The notes below the pieces were generated by a model, which was given only the letters and a program-made list of their open reading frames with translations, was not told the origin of the DNA and made no database searches. Shown here piece by piece: positions 1 to 9,364 of a stretch of 64,000 nucleotides of DNA. How positions within the stretch are numbered: position 1 is the stretch's first letter; each line of letters starts with the position of its first letter. Source of the stretch: Myxococcales bacterium (GTDB lineage Bacteria; Myxococcota_A; Polyangia; Haliangiales; Haliangiaceae); the NCBI GenBank assembly GCA_016717005.1, contig JADJUF010000039.1, positions 868,001-932,000 of the forward strand. Reading direction: 5' to 3'. The position numbers and the translations under genes were made by a program.

Positions 1-707
1 GTGTCGCCCGCCGGACCCGCCGCGCCGACGTCGCCCGGCAGCCCGGGCTCGCCTTGCGGACCCTGCGGACCGAGGTCGCCCTGCGGACCGACGTCACCCT
101 GAGGGCCCTGCGCGCCGACATCGCCTTGCGGACCCTGCGGCCCGGTCGCGCCCGTCGCGCCGACGTCACCTTGTGGACCCTGCGGACCCGCCGCGCCGGT
201 CGCGCCCGTCGCGCCGACGTCGCCCTGCGGACCCTGCGGACCCGTCGCGCCGACGTCTCCTTGGGGACCTTGCGGCCCGGTCGCGCCCGTCGCGCCCGTC
301 GCGCCGGCAGGGCCTGCCGGTCCCGCCGGGCCTTGCTCGCCGAGACAGTCGCCCGGGTCGCACGCGCCGGAACCATCGATGTCCTCGCCGGGTGAGCACA
401 GATGATCTTGATTGAGATCCCAGCAACTCGCGCCGTCCTCGCACGCGCACCCTTGGCCGTGGTCGCCACAGTCGCCGTGATCGCCGTGATCGCCGTGATC
501 GCCGTGATGGTCGCTGTGGTCGTTGCCGCCGTGACCATGACCTTCGCCGTTCGCGACCGCGACGGGACCGGCGCCGCCGGCGCCTTGATCGCCGAGGCCG
601 TCACGGGCCGCGGCCACGGTGTCGGCGTCCTGGTCCGGTGCGCCCATGCAGCCGGCGCTCACGATCCCGACCAACACGATCATCCGATGCATCGAGAACT
701 TGCTCAT
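1..707 (-). CDS. Collagen-like lipoprotein, 3' end beyond window
   Basis: The first 235 codons are present; the gene runs off the left edge. The ATG at 707 gives a lipoprotein signal peptide with lipobox SAGC (lipid-anchored Cys20), so the protein is probably tethered to a membrane or the cell surface. Residues about 56-84 are a His/Gly/Asp tract built on GDH triplets, which could bind metal. Residues 80-121 hold six to seven Cys and an Asp-rich stretch (EDIDGSGACDPGD). From about residue 123 to the edge there are uninterrupted Gly-X-Y triplets such as GPQGPQGDVGATG, the signature of bacterial collagen-like proteins that form triple helices. The function is probably structural or adhesive; that is inference. 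The DNA of the collagen part is highly repetitive and could be mis-assembled. Confidence 0.85.
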   Translation of the reverse strand, partial: MSKFSMHRMIVLVGIVSAGCMGAPDQDADTVAAARDGLGDQGAGGAGPVAVANGEGHGHGGNDHSDHHGDHGDHGDHGDCGDHGQGCACEDGASCWDLNQDHLCSPGEDIDGSGACDPGDCLGEQGPAGPAGPAGATGATGATGPQGPQGDVGATGPQGPQGDVGATGATGAAGPQGPQGDVGATGATGPQGPQGDVGAQGPQGDVGPQGDLGPQGPQGEPGLPGDVGAAGPAGD

Positions 708-978
708 TGGATACCCCCCCAGCGAGCCCACCACCGTCGGCAACGCGGGTCAAGCCATCATGGTAGTTCACCGATGATTGCCGGCGAGTGGCACCGGCTG
801 GACCGGCGCCCATTGGAGATCGTCAGTCCGCCGTGTGGCCGCAGCGCGGCTGGGTCGCGCCTCGGTCGCGACGCCGTCGTCGTTCCGCGACGAGGACGAC
901 CGCGACGGGGAACGGGCGCGCGCGCGTCGCGCCGACGGCCCGAGCGCCTGGCCGGCGAGGACGCCGCGCTGCGCCGGG

Positions 979-3687
979 GTGTACAACGGTCCGGTGCACC
1001 CGAGCCCCACGTTGCTGCAAGCTGATCTCGATCGCCTCGGCGCGGCCCTGACCCGGGCCACCCGCGAGCTGTCCGGCGACGCGCTGGCCGAGCTGGTCCA
1101 CGCGCTGCGCGACGACGCCACCGCGCTGCGGGCCGGGAAGCTCGCCGGCGGCCGCGCCGCGCTCGCTGCGCGGATCGCGGCGCTCTCGCTCGACCAGCTC
1201 GAGGACGTCGGCCAGGTCTTCACCCACTGGTGCCACCTGATGAACACCGCCGAGGAGCAGCAGCGCATCCGGGTGCTGCGCGGGCGCGAGCGCGGCAGCG
1301 ACGGCCTCGCCGCCGCGGTCGCGGCGATGCGCGACGCCGGCATGACCGCCGACGACGTCGCCGCGCTGCTCGCGCGCGCGCTGGTGATGCCCGTGCTCAC
1401 CGCCCACCCGACCGAGTCGCGGCGGCGCTCGATCCTCGATCACCTGAGCGCGATCGGCGACGGGCTCGACCTGCTCGAGCGCCCGCTCGGCGGCCCAGCC
1501 CGGCGCGACGCCGAGGACGCGCTCGCGACCGAGGTGCTGGCGCTGCTCGGCACCGAGGAGTCGCGCACCCGGCGGCCGACGCCGCAGGACGAGATCGAGG
1601 CGACGATCGAGGTGTTCCGCCGGACGCTGCTCGAGGTCACGCCCGACGTCTACGCGCAGCTCGAGGACGCGCTGACGGCGTGCTGGCCCGAGCGCGCCTG
1701 GCGCGTGCCGACCTTCTTCCGCTGGGGCACCTGGGTCGGCGGCGACCGCGACGGCAACCCCCACGTCACCGCCCACGTCACCCGCGCCGCGTTCGAGCGC
1801 CAGCGCGCGGCGGTGCTCAACCGCTACCTCGAGGACGTGCAGGCGCTCGGGCGCACGCTGTCGGTCGCGGCCCACCGGGGCAAGGACCCGGCCGGCACCG
1901 CCGAGCTCGAGCGCAGCCTCGCGCGCGATCGCGAGCGCCTGCCCGAGGTGGCCGCGCGCGCCCGCCCGCGCACGCAGCACGAGCCCTGGCGCGAGAAGCT
2001 CTGGTACATGGCCGAGCGCCTGCGCTCGACCTTGGCCCGCGGCGACCACGGCTACGTCGACGCCGCCGGGTACCTGCGCGATCTCGAGCTGCTCGCGCGC
2101 AGCCTGACCGCGGCCGGGTTCGCCCGGCTGGCCCACGGCCACCTGCGCGCGTGCCAGCGCCGGGTCGAGGTGTTCGGCTTCCACCTGGCCACCGTCGACA
2201 TCCGCCAGCACTCGGCGGTGCACGAGGTCGTCGTCGACGAGCTGCTCGCGGCCAGCGGTCGCCCCGGCTACGCCGCCCTCGACGAGGCCGGCCGCCGGCG
2301 CATGCTCGACGACGTGCTGGGGAGGCCGGTGCAACCGGTCTGGGATCGCACGGGGCTCAGCGACACCACCGGCGACGTCCTCGCGACGCTCGACATGGTC
2401 GGACGCGCCTGCCGCGAGCTGGGTGAGCGCGCGTGCGAGCGCTACGTCATCAGCTTCACCAGCCAGCTCTCGGACGTGCTCGAGGTGGTCTACCTGGCCC
2501 GCGCCGCGGGCCTGGCGCCCGGCGAGCTGCGCCCGGTGCCGCTGCTCGAGCAGCTCGACGATCTACGCCGCGCCGGCGGGCTGGCCCGCGAGATGGTCGT
2601 GCACCCGGTGGTCCGGCACGAGCTCGGCGACGAGCTCGAGGTGATGCTCGGCTACTCCGACTCCGGCAAGGAGGTCGGCTACCTCGGCTCGGCGGTGGCG
2701 CTGCGCAAGGCCCAGCTCGATCTGGCCGAGGTCGCCAGCGGCGCCGGCGTGGTCCTGACGGTGTTCCACGGCCGCGGCGGCGCGATCGGCCGCGGCGGCG
2801 GGCCGGCCGGCGAGGCCATCCGCGCCCAGCCGGTGATGGCGCTGCGCGGCCGCGTGCGCGTCACCGAGCAGGGCGAGACGATCACCTCGCGCTACGCCCG
2901 GACCGAGATCGCGCACCGCGATCTCGAGCTGACGCTGGGGGCGGTGCTGCGCGCGGCCGCCGACGAGCGCCGCGGCGGCGCGCCCCGGTTCGACGACGCG
3001 CTCCAGACCGCGGCCGCGGTCGCGGTCGACGCCTACCGGACGCTCACCGCCGACAAGGATCGGCTCGCGCGCTACACGCTGGCGGCGACGCCGATCCGGC
3101 AGGTCGGCAAGCTGCCGCTGGGCTCGCGCCCGGCGTCGCGCAAGGCCGGCTTCTCCCTCGACGATCTGCGCGCGATCCCGTGGGTGTTCTCGTGGACCCA
3201 GAGCCGCCACGGCGTGCCCGGCTGGTTCGGCCTCGGCAGCGGCCTGGCCGGGCTCGAGGCCGCGGTCGGCCGGGCCCGCGCGATCGAGGTCATCGCCGGC
3301 TCGCGCTTCCTCGGCGCGCTGACCCACAACGCCGAGCTGGCGCTGATCCGCGCCGACATCGACGTCGCGCGCGCGTACGCCGCGCTCGCCGACCCGGCCG
3401 ACGCGTCGCTGTTCGCGCTGATCGAGGCCGAGCACGGCCGGACCCGCCGCCTGCTCGCCGATCTGGCCGGGCTCGATCTCCGCCTCACCGATCGGCCGCA
3501 CCTCGCCGAGTCGGTGCGCCGCCGCAACCCGTACCTCGACGTGCTCAGCCACTGCCAGATCGAGCTGCTGCGGCGGATCCGCGCCGCCGAGGCCGCGGCC
3601 GCGCCCGCCGCCGACCTCGAGCGCCTGTCGGTCGCGATCTTCACGACGATCGGCGGCATCGCCGCCGGGCTCCAGACCGCGGGCTGA
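979..3687 (+). CDS. ppc: Phosphoenolpyruvate carboxylase
   Basis: Cytosolic anaplerotic enzyme that adds bicarbonate to phosphoenolpyruvate to give oxaloacetate. About 902 residues from the GTG at 979, in the usual family range; the open frame continues upstream to 778, but that extension does not resemble the family, and GTG 994 is an alternative start. Hallmarks are all present: VLTAHPTES with the catalytic His at about residue 143, the GTWVGGDRDGNP block, FHGRGGAIGRGGGP with the second catalytic His at about 597, the LPLGSRPASRK block with the equivalent of the essential Arg near 717, and the C-terminal tail ending in GIAAGLQTAG. It stands alone, divergent from the collagen-like gene, and its stop lies 16 bases before the poly-G stretch. 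Very confident. Confidence 0.96.
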   Translation: MYNGPVHPSPTLLQADLDRLGAALTRATRELSGDALAELVHALRDDATALRAGKLAGGRAALAARIAALSLDQLEDVGQVFTHWCHLMNTAEEQQRIRVLRGRERGSDGLAAAVAAMRDAGMTADDVAALLARALVMPVLTAHPTESRRRSILDHLSAIGDGLDLLERPLGGPARRDAEDALATEVLALLGTEESRTRRPTPQDEIEATIEVFRRTLLEVTPDVYAQLEDALTACWPERAWRVPTFFRWGTWVGGDRDGNPHVTAHVTRAAFERQRAAVLNRYLEDVQALGRTLSVAAHRGKDPAGTAELERSLARDRERLPEVAARARPRTQHEPWREKLWYMAERLRSTLARGDHGYVDAAGYLRDLELLARSLTAAGFARLAHGHLRACQRRVEVFGFHLATVDIRQHSAVHEVVVDELLAASGRPGYAALDEAGRRRMLDDVLGRPVQPVWDRTGLSDTTGDVLATLDMVGRACRELGERACERYVISFTSQLSDVLEVVYLARAAGLAPGELRPVPLLEQLDDLRRAGGLAREMVVHPVVRHELGDELEVMLGYSDSGKEVGYLGSAVALRKAQLDLAEVASGAGVVLTVFHGRGGAIGRGGGPAGEAIRAQPVMALRGRVRVTEQGETITSRYARTEIAHRDLELTLGAVLRAAADERRGGAPRFDDALQTAAAVAVDAYRTLTADKDRLARYTLAATPIRQVGKLPLGSRPASRKAGFSLDDLRAIPWVFSWTQSRHGVPGWFGLGSGLAGLEAAVGRARAIEVIAGSRFLGALTHNAELALIRADIDVARAYAALADPADASLFALIEAEHGRTRRLLADLAGLDLRLTDRPHLAESVRRRNPYLDVLSHCQIELLRRIRAAEAAAAPAADLERLSVAIFTTIGGIAAGLQTAG

Positions 3688-3700
3688 CGATCGCGCGCGG

Positions 3701-4246
<546 letters not shown>

Positions 4247-4255
4247 CGCACCAGC

Positions 4256-4780
4256 TTACAGCGACTTCGCCAGGTAGATCGCGGTCTCGCCCGGCATGTA
4301 GGCGCCGTAGTACCGGGCGTCGGCGCCGCACAGCGCGTAGCCGAGGCGCTCGTAGGCGGCGATGCCCGGGACGTTGACGTTGCTGGTCTCGAGCCAGACG
4401 TGGCTCGCGCCGAGGCCGCGGCCGTGGGCCTCGACCTCCGCCAGCAGCGCGCGCCCGACGCCCCGCCGCCGCGCCGCCGGCGCGACGTACAGGAACCACA
4501 GCACCAGGCGCGCGTGCCACGGCTCGTAGCCGACGGCCGCGAAGCCGCAGATCGCCGCGTCCTCGGCGACCCAGCCGGTGTCCCAGCTCGCCCACGGCGC
4601 GAACACCTCGGCGATCGAGTAGCGCTTGGTCATCGGCGCGGCCAGGCGCCGCTCGACCAGCGTCAGCGCCCGCGCCGTCGCGACCAGGTCGTAGACGACG
4701 TCGGTGTCGAACGCCGTGTCGATGGCCTCGACACCGGCGCGGTCGCGCGCGCGGTCGAGCCCGCGGATCGTGAACGCCAT
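4256..4780 (-). CDS. GNAT family N-acetyltransferase
   Basis: 174 residues from the ATG at 4780, a typical single GNAT domain. The acetyl-CoA pyrophosphate-binding motif A appears as VAPAARRRGVGRALL (residues 99-113, RRRGVG core) and motif B as NVPGIAAYERLGY (136-148), ending in a short strand with YLAKSL. It should transfer an acetyl or related acyl group from CoA to a small-molecule or protein amine; the substrate cannot be told from sequence. It is followed by the truncated lipoprotein gene on the same strand and preceded by the BI-1-like membrane gene. Confidence 0.85.
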   Translation of the reverse strand: MAFTIRGLDRARDRAGVEAIDTAFDTDVVYDLVATARALTLVERRLAAPMTKRYSIAEVFAPWASWDTGWVAEDAAICGFAAVGYEPWHARLVLWFLYVAPAARRRGVGRALLAEVEAHGRGLGASHVWLETSNVNVPGIAAYERLGYALCGADARYYGAYMPGETAIYLAKSL

Positions 4781-4848
4781 GGCAGGGTTCGACAGCGTCC
4801 CGCACCGCGCGGCCGCGCCGAGGGCTCGCGACCGGCCCGCGGGCACGC

Positions 4849-5577
4849 TCAGCGGCGGTTGAGCTCCATCAAGAGCCGCAGCACGTACCAGAACAAGGTC
4901 GCGATCGTCGAGAACAGCATCAGCGCCGCGGCCACGTGGGCCTGGGGCGGGAAGGTCGCCATGATCATCGAGGTCTGGAACAGGATGTAGCCGGCCATCA
5001 GCAGGATGACCGCGCCGGAGAACAGCGCGCCGAGCTGGAAGCCGAACAGCATCGACACCAGGATGATCCCGAGGGCGGCGAAGCTGCCGATCATCAGCGC
5101 GCCGCGCAGGAACGAGAAGTCCTTCTTGGTGACGAACACCGTGAGCGTCAGGCCGATGAAGATCGCCCCGGTGATGAGCGCGGCGGTGAGCACCAGCTGA
5201 TGGAAGTCGGCGGTCGAGCGGCTGGTGTAGTAGGCCAGCCACAGCATCGGCTGCAGGATCAGCGCCTCGCCGACCACGCCGAGCCCGAGGCCCACGTACT
5301 GGAGCGCGGCCGACGACGGCGACTGGGCCAGACGCTGCGCGCCCCAGCCGACCGCCATGAACAGCACCATGACCAGGAGCCACGACCCGCCGCCGCTCAG
5401 GAGCTGGAGCGAGATCCGCTCGCTGGCGTCGGTCTGGAGCAGACCGGCGGTGAGCGCGACGAACGCCAGGAGCGCGACGCCGAGGTGGGCGTAGGTCCGG
5501 CGGAGGAACGCGACGCGCTGGCTCACCCCGAGGGTGGCGACCGCGCCGCGGATCACACGAGCTTGAGCAAGGGCCAT
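4849..5577 (-). CDS. Bax inhibitor-1/YccA-like membrane protein
   Basis: 242 residues from the ATG at 5577 (MALAQARV...); a longer frame to 5649 lacks support. Six to seven hydrophobic helices cover nearly the whole chain, with short Arg/Lys-containing loops such as FVTKKDF, and the final helix carries the family-like pattern LFWYVLRLLMELNRR at the C-terminus. This fits the BI-1/TMBIM/YccA family of inner-membrane proteins, some of which are pH-sensitive calcium leak channels or partners of the FtsH protease. Divergent from recQ across about 140 bases. Family placement is by overall pattern, not by a catalytic motif. Confidence 0.75.
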   Translation of the reverse strand: MALAQARVIRGAVATLGVSQRVAFLRRTYAHLGVALLAFVALTAGLLQTDASERISLQLLSGGGSWLLVMVLFMAVGWGAQRLAQSPSSAALQYVGLGLGVVGEALILQPMLWLAYYTSRSTADFHQLVLTAALITGAIFIGLTLTVFVTKKDFSFLRGALMIGSFAALGIILVSMLFGFQLGALFSGAVILLMAGYILFQTSMIMATFPPQAHVAAALMLFSTIATLFWYVLRLLMELNRR

Positions 5578-5717
5578 CTTGCTGGTGAGTATAGGGCACG
5601 AGCGCACACTTGCCGACCGATCGCGGCCGCCGTGCAACCGCCGCCTCACGGGCGCCGGGCCCCGCCCAGAATGCTCGTGATCTCGCCAGGATGCCGCGCG
5701 GCGTGGTAGACGGGAGC

Positions 5718-7616
5718 GTGACGCCGCTCGAGGTCCTGCAAGCGCAATTCGGGTTCGCGTCCCTGCGCCCGGGCCAGGCCGCGGTGATCGACGCCCTGCT
5801 CGGGCCGGGCGCCGCGCTCGCGGTGTTCCCCACCGGTGCCGGCAAGTCGCTGTGCTACCAGCTGCCCGCGCTCATGCTCGACGGCGTCACGCTGGTGGTG
5901 TCGCCGCTGATCGCGCTGATGAAGGACCAGATCGACTTCCTGCGCGGGCGCGGCATCGCCGCGGCGCGGCTCGACTCGTCGTTGTCGGCGGCCGAGGTCC
6001 GCGCGGTGACCGACGACATGAAGCGCGGCGCGGTCAAGCTGGTCTACGTCGCGCCCGAGCGGTTCAACAACGAGCGCTTCCTCGAGACCCTGCGCGCGAC
6101 CCAGATCGCGCTGTTCGCGGTCGACGAGGCCCACTGCATCTCCGAGTGGGGCCACAACTTCCGGCCCGACTACCTGAAGCTGGCCGGGATCCGGACCCGC
6201 ATCGGCGCGCCGCGGGTGCTGGCGCTGACCGCGACCGCGACGCCGGCGGTGGTCGACGACATCTGCCGCGCGTTCGAGATCCCGCCGACGGCCGCGACCG
6301 TGACCGGGTTCTACCGACCCAACCTGCGGCTGATCACCACGCCGGTCCGGGCCGAGGATCGCGACGCGGTCCTGCGCGCGCGGCTGGCGACGCCGGCGGG
6401 GCCGACGATCGTCTACGTCACGCTGCAGCGCACCGCCGAGCGGGTCGCGGCTGATCTGGTGCGGGCTGGCCACGCCGCCGCCGCGTACCACGCCGGCATG
6501 GACCCGGCCGTGCGCGCGCAGGTGCAGGACACCTGGATGGCGTCGGATCGCGGCATCGTCGTGGCGACGATCGCGTTCGGCATGGGCATCGACAAGGCCG
6601 ACGTGCGCACGGTCATCCACTACAACCTGCCCAAGAGCCTCGAGAGCTACAGCCAGGAGATCGGCCGGGCCGGCCGCGACGGCGCGCCGTCGACGGTCGA
6701 GCTCCTGGCCTGCCCCGCCGACGTGCCGGCGCTGCAGAACTTCGCCTACGGCGACACGCCGACCCGGGCCAGCCTGCGCGGCATGCTCGACGAGCTGTTC
6801 GCGCTGGGCCCGGCGTTCGACGTCAGCTACCCCGAGCTGGCGGCGCGCCACGACCTGCGCGTGCTGGTGCTGCGCACCGCGCTGACCTACCTCGAGCTCG
6901 ACGGCGCGCTGGCCCAGGGCACGCCGTTCTACGCCGCGTACACGCTGCGGCCGGTGGTGCCGATCGCCGACATCCCGGCGCGGTTCACCGGCGAGCGCCA
7001 GACGTTCTTGACCCGGCTCCTGGGCCAGGCCAAGAAGGGCCGCACGCTGTCCGCGCTCGATCCGGCCGCGGCGGCGACGGCGATCGGCGAGCCGCGCGAG
7101 CGGGTGCTGGCCGCGCTCACGTACCTCGAGGATCAGGGCCTGCTGGCGCTGGAGCCGTCCGACGTGCGCCAGCCCTTCCGGCGCCTGCGCGCGCACGAGG
7201 ACGTCGCCGCGCTGGCCGACGAGCTGGCGCGCCGGTTCGAGCGGCGCGAGCGCAGCGAGCTGGCGCGGCTCGAGGACGTGCTCGGCGTGGTGGTCCACGC
7301 CGGCTGCCAGACCAACGCGCTGGTGGCGCACTTCGGCCAGGTGCGCGCCGAGCCGTGCGGGCACTGCAGCCACTGCGAGACCCAGGCGGCCCGGGCGCTG
7401 CCGCCGCCGACGCCGCCGACGCCGGTGCCCGTGCCCGACGGCCTCGCCGCGCTGCGCGCCAAGCACCCGCGGGCGCTGGCCGAGCCGCGCCAGGCCGCGC
7501 GGTTCCTGTGCGGGCTCTCGAGCCCGGCGCTCACCGCCGCCAAGCTCGGGCGCCACCCGTGGTTCGGGCTCCTGGCCGAGCGCTCGTTCGCCGACGTGCT
7601 GGCGGCGGTCGCGTGA
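5718..7616 (+). CDS. recQ: ATP-dependent DNA helicase RecQ
   Basis: Superfamily 2 3'-5' DNA helicase for recombination and replication-fork repair, about 632 residues. Helicase motifs in order: Q-motif FGFASLRPGQ, Walker A PTGAGKS with Lys43, motif Ia VSPLIALMKDQ, DEAH at 136-139 followed by the RecQ aromatic loop CISEWGHNFRPDY, LTATATP, motif V ATIAFGMGIDKADVR and motif VI YSQEIGRAGRDG. The RQC zinc site is visible as Cys530, 547, 550 and 553. No clear HRDC domain follows; instead there is a short tail with RFLCGLSSPALTAAKLGRHP. GTG 5718 is chosen because GGGAG lies just upstream and it starts at the family N-terminus; ATG 5691 is the alternative. Confidence 0.94.
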   Translation: MTPLEVLQAQFGFASLRPGQAAVIDALLGPGAALAVFPTGAGKSLCYQLPALMLDGVTLVVSPLIALMKDQIDFLRGRGIAAARLDSSLSAAEVRAVTDDMKRGAVKLVYVAPERFNNERFLETLRATQIALFAVDEAHCISEWGHNFRPDYLKLAGIRTRIGAPRVLALTATATPAVVDDICRAFEIPPTAATVTGFYRPNLRLITTPVRAEDRDAVLRARLATPAGPTIVYVTLQRTAERVAADLVRAGHAAAAYHAGMDPAVRAQVQDTWMASDRGIVVATIAFGMGIDKADVRTVIHYNLPKSLESYSQEIGRAGRDGAPSTVELLACPADVPALQNFAYGDTPTRASLRGMLDELFALGPAFDVSYPELAARHDLRVLVLRTALTYLELDGALAQGTPFYAAYTLRPVVPIADIPARFTGERQTFLTRLLGQAKKGRTLSALDPAAAATAIGEPRERVLAALTYLEDQGLLALEPSDVRQPFRRLRAHEDVAALADELARRFERRERSELARLEDVLGVVVHAGCQTNALVAHFGQVRAEPCGHCSHCETQAARALPPPTPPTPVPVPDGLAALRAKHPRALAEPRQAARFLCGLSSPALTAAKLGRHPWFGLLAERSFADVLAAVA

Positions 7617-7723
7617 CCGCGCGCGCGGCGGTGGCGCGCACACCTCGCGCACGGTTCGCTCCGCGCAGCACCTGATCGCACGCCACAGCGGCGGACCCAG
7701 CTCCGCTCGTGGTACACTGGGGG

Positions 7724-7936
7724 ATGGTCATCGCGCGCGGGTGTGTTGTGGTGATGCTGTTGACGCTCCTCGGGTGCGGGCGGGTCGCGCCGGGGACGTC
7801 GACCAACGCGCGGCCGACGTACCTCCCGAGCACGGGCGGCGGCGGCGGGACGACCTCGGGCTCGCAACCCAGCGACGGCAAGGTGTCGTGTAACCCGCAA
7901 CAGAAGGGCAAGTACGGCGGGAGCCTCTGCCGTTGA
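7724..7936 (+). CDS. Small lipoprotein, 70 aa
   Basis: The ATG at 7724 is preceded by CTGGGGG as a possible ribosome site. Residues 1-18 form a lipoprotein signal with lipobox LLGC (Cys18). The mature chain is only about 50 residues: a Ser/Thr/Gly-rich linker with a GGGGG run and a Cys pair near the C-terminus (SCNPQQ...SLC). No family recognised. Its stop overlaps the TTG start of the next gene (TTGA), so the two are probably translationally coupled and may work together at the envelope. Confidence 0.6.
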   Translation: MVIARGCVVVMLLTLLGCGRVAPGTSTNARPTYLPSTGGGGGTTSGSQPSDGKVSCNPQQKGKYGGSLCR

Positions 7937-8520
7937 AGGGCGTGATCGTCGTGGCGGCGCTGCTCGCGGCGACGCCGGCGTCCGGTGCCCCCCCCGGCAG
8001 CGACGGGCTCGGCTTCGTGCCGGGCATCCGCGTCGGCGCGGTGAAGGGCTCCGTCGACGGCGTGAACGGCCTGCCCGGCGGCAGCGGCTGGGGCTCGACG
8101 TACGAGCTCCACGCCGATCTGCTCAAGACCTACGGCCACGATCGCTACGCGCTCGGCGCCGCGGTCGGCTACCTGTCGCAGTCCAAGATGGATCGCGACC
8201 CGAACACGTTCGTGCTCGCGCCCGACGCGTTCGACCACAGCGGCTTCACGCTGACCGGCTTCGCCGCCGCCGCGATCGCCCCCCGGAACTCGGTGTCGCT
8301 GCGGCTCGGTGTGGTCTCGGGCGCCACCGACACCGCCTCGGGCCGGATCGACGCGGGGCTCTACCGGGTCGGCGGCCAGCTCACGCACGTGTTCACCGTG
8401 AGCCTGTTCGATCTCGCGCTCGCGCTCGGCGTCGAGTACTTCACCAGCAGCGACGACGCCGGGCGCGGCTACCACGCCACCGCGCTCACGGTCGATCTGA
8501 CCGGCGCCCTCGCCTTCTGA
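7933..8520 (+). CDS. Putative outer-membrane beta-barrel protein
   Basis: 195 residues from a TTG that overlaps the previous stop; GTG 7942 is an alternative start. A signal peptide ends around ATPASGA. The mature protein is made of short alternating strands separated by turns (FVPGIRVGAVKG, YALGAAVGYLSQ, FTLTGFAAAAIA, VSLRLGVVSGAT, ALALGVEYFTS, ALTVDLTGALAF), ends in Phe, and has no Cys, which fits a small outer-membrane barrel. No named family is recognised. Coupled to the lipoprotein upstream; a lipoprotein-barrel pair is a reasonable inference, not shown. Confidence 0.6.
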   Translation: MKGVIVVAALLAATPASGAPPGSDGLGFVPGIRVGAVKGSVDGVNGLPGGSGWGSTYELHADLLKTYGHDRYALGAAVGYLSQSKMDRDPNTFVLAPDAFDHSGFTLTGFAAAAIAPRNSVSLRLGVVSGATDTASGRIDAGLYRVGGQLTHVFTVSLFDLALALGVEYFTSSDDAGRGYHATALTVDLTGALAF

Positions 8521-8596
8521 CGCGGCGCCGGCGCGCGCGGACCGCGGCCGGCGCGGGCGCCCCCCGCGGATCGGCCCGGAGGCGTACGATCACGCG

Positions 8597-9202
8597 ATGG
8601 ACGCCGAGATCGCCGAGCGCGCCCGCGCCTACGCCCGCCGCTACGTCGAGATCATCGAGCGCTTCGATCTGTGCCCGTGGGCGGCGCCGGCCGGCGCGCG
8701 CGGCGAGGTGTGGATCGCGGCGTGCGACGAGGGCGACCTCGAGGACGTGCTCGCGCGGTTCGCGGCCACGCCGACCGCGGTGGTCGGGCTGGTCGCGCTG
8801 CCCGGGTTCGCCGGCGACCTGACCGCGCTGCGGCGGCTGCGCGGCCGGCTCAACGAGGCGCCGATCGGCCGCACGCTGGCGCTGGCCGAGTTCCACCCCG
8901 ACGCGCCGCTCGACACCGGCAACGCCCAGCGCCTGATCCCGTACCTGCGGCGCTCGCCCGATCCGATGCTGCAGGCGGTGCGGCACGAGACCCTGGCGTC
9001 CTTGCGCAAGGGCACGACCGTGCTCGACCCCGCCGCCCAGGCCGCGATCCTCGCCGGCCAGACGATCGAGCCGGTGCGCGACATCGGCGACCGCATCGCC
9101 GACACCAACTTCGAGCGGGTCCAGCGCGAGGGCGCCGCGCTGGCCGCCGCGCTCGACGAGCTGATCCGCGCGCGCCGGGCCGAGCCCGCGCCACCCGCGT
9201 GA
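8597..9202 (+). CDS. DUF1415 family protein
   Basis: 201 residues from the ATG at 8597. It carries the DUF1415 pattern: an N-terminal helix leading into FDLCPW with Cys26, a second conserved Cys in AACDEGD (Cys43), a strand block ending ALPGFAGDL, then LALAEFHPDAP and the RRSPDPMLQAVRHETL segment where the family has a conserved SPYP-L-LRE motif. The paired Cys residues suggest metal or redox chemistry, but the family has no established function. A GTGA overlap links it to the short frame that follows. Confidence 0.8.
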   Translation: MDAEIAERARAYARRYVEIIERFDLCPWAAPAGARGEVWIAACDEGDLEDVLARFAATPTAVVGLVALPGFAGDLTALRRLRGRLNEAPIGRTLALAEFHPDAPLDTGNAQRLIPYLRRSPDPMLQAVRHETLASLRKGTTVLDPAAQAAILAGQTIEPVRDIGDRIADTNFERVQREGAALAAALDELIRARRAEPAPPA

Positions 9203-9360
9203 CCCGCCTGGCGTCGATCGAGACCGCCGACGGCGTCAACCCGCGGCCAGCCGTCGCCGCGTTCCAGCGCGTCACCGCGACCCTCGGCGAGCGCGCGGTC
9301 GCGCCGCCGACCGTGACCGTGCTCGACGTCATCGGGTCGTACCAGCTGCTCGACGGGTGA
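9199..9360 (+). CDS. Possible 53-aa protein, unknown
   Basis: GTG at 9199 overlaps the stop of the DUF1415 gene (GTGA) and the frame runs 53 codons. All but about one codon end in G or C, the same third-position bias as the real genes nearby, which argues for translation. The product (TVTVLDVIGSYQLLDG at the C-terminus) has no recognised domain or signal peptide. It ends 5 bases before the stop of the convergent esterase gene. It may be a small protein coupled to DUF1415 or a chance frame in GC-rich DNA. Confidence 0.35.
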   Translation: MTRLASIETADGVNPRPAVAAFQRVTATLGERAVAPPTVTVLDVIGSYQLLDG

Positions 9361-9364
9361 ACGG

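Noticed and set aside
778..978. N-terminal extension of phosphoenolpyruvate carboxylase
   Set aside because: The added residues are Arg/Ser-rich and unlike the family; the GTG at 979 or 994 gives the usual length.
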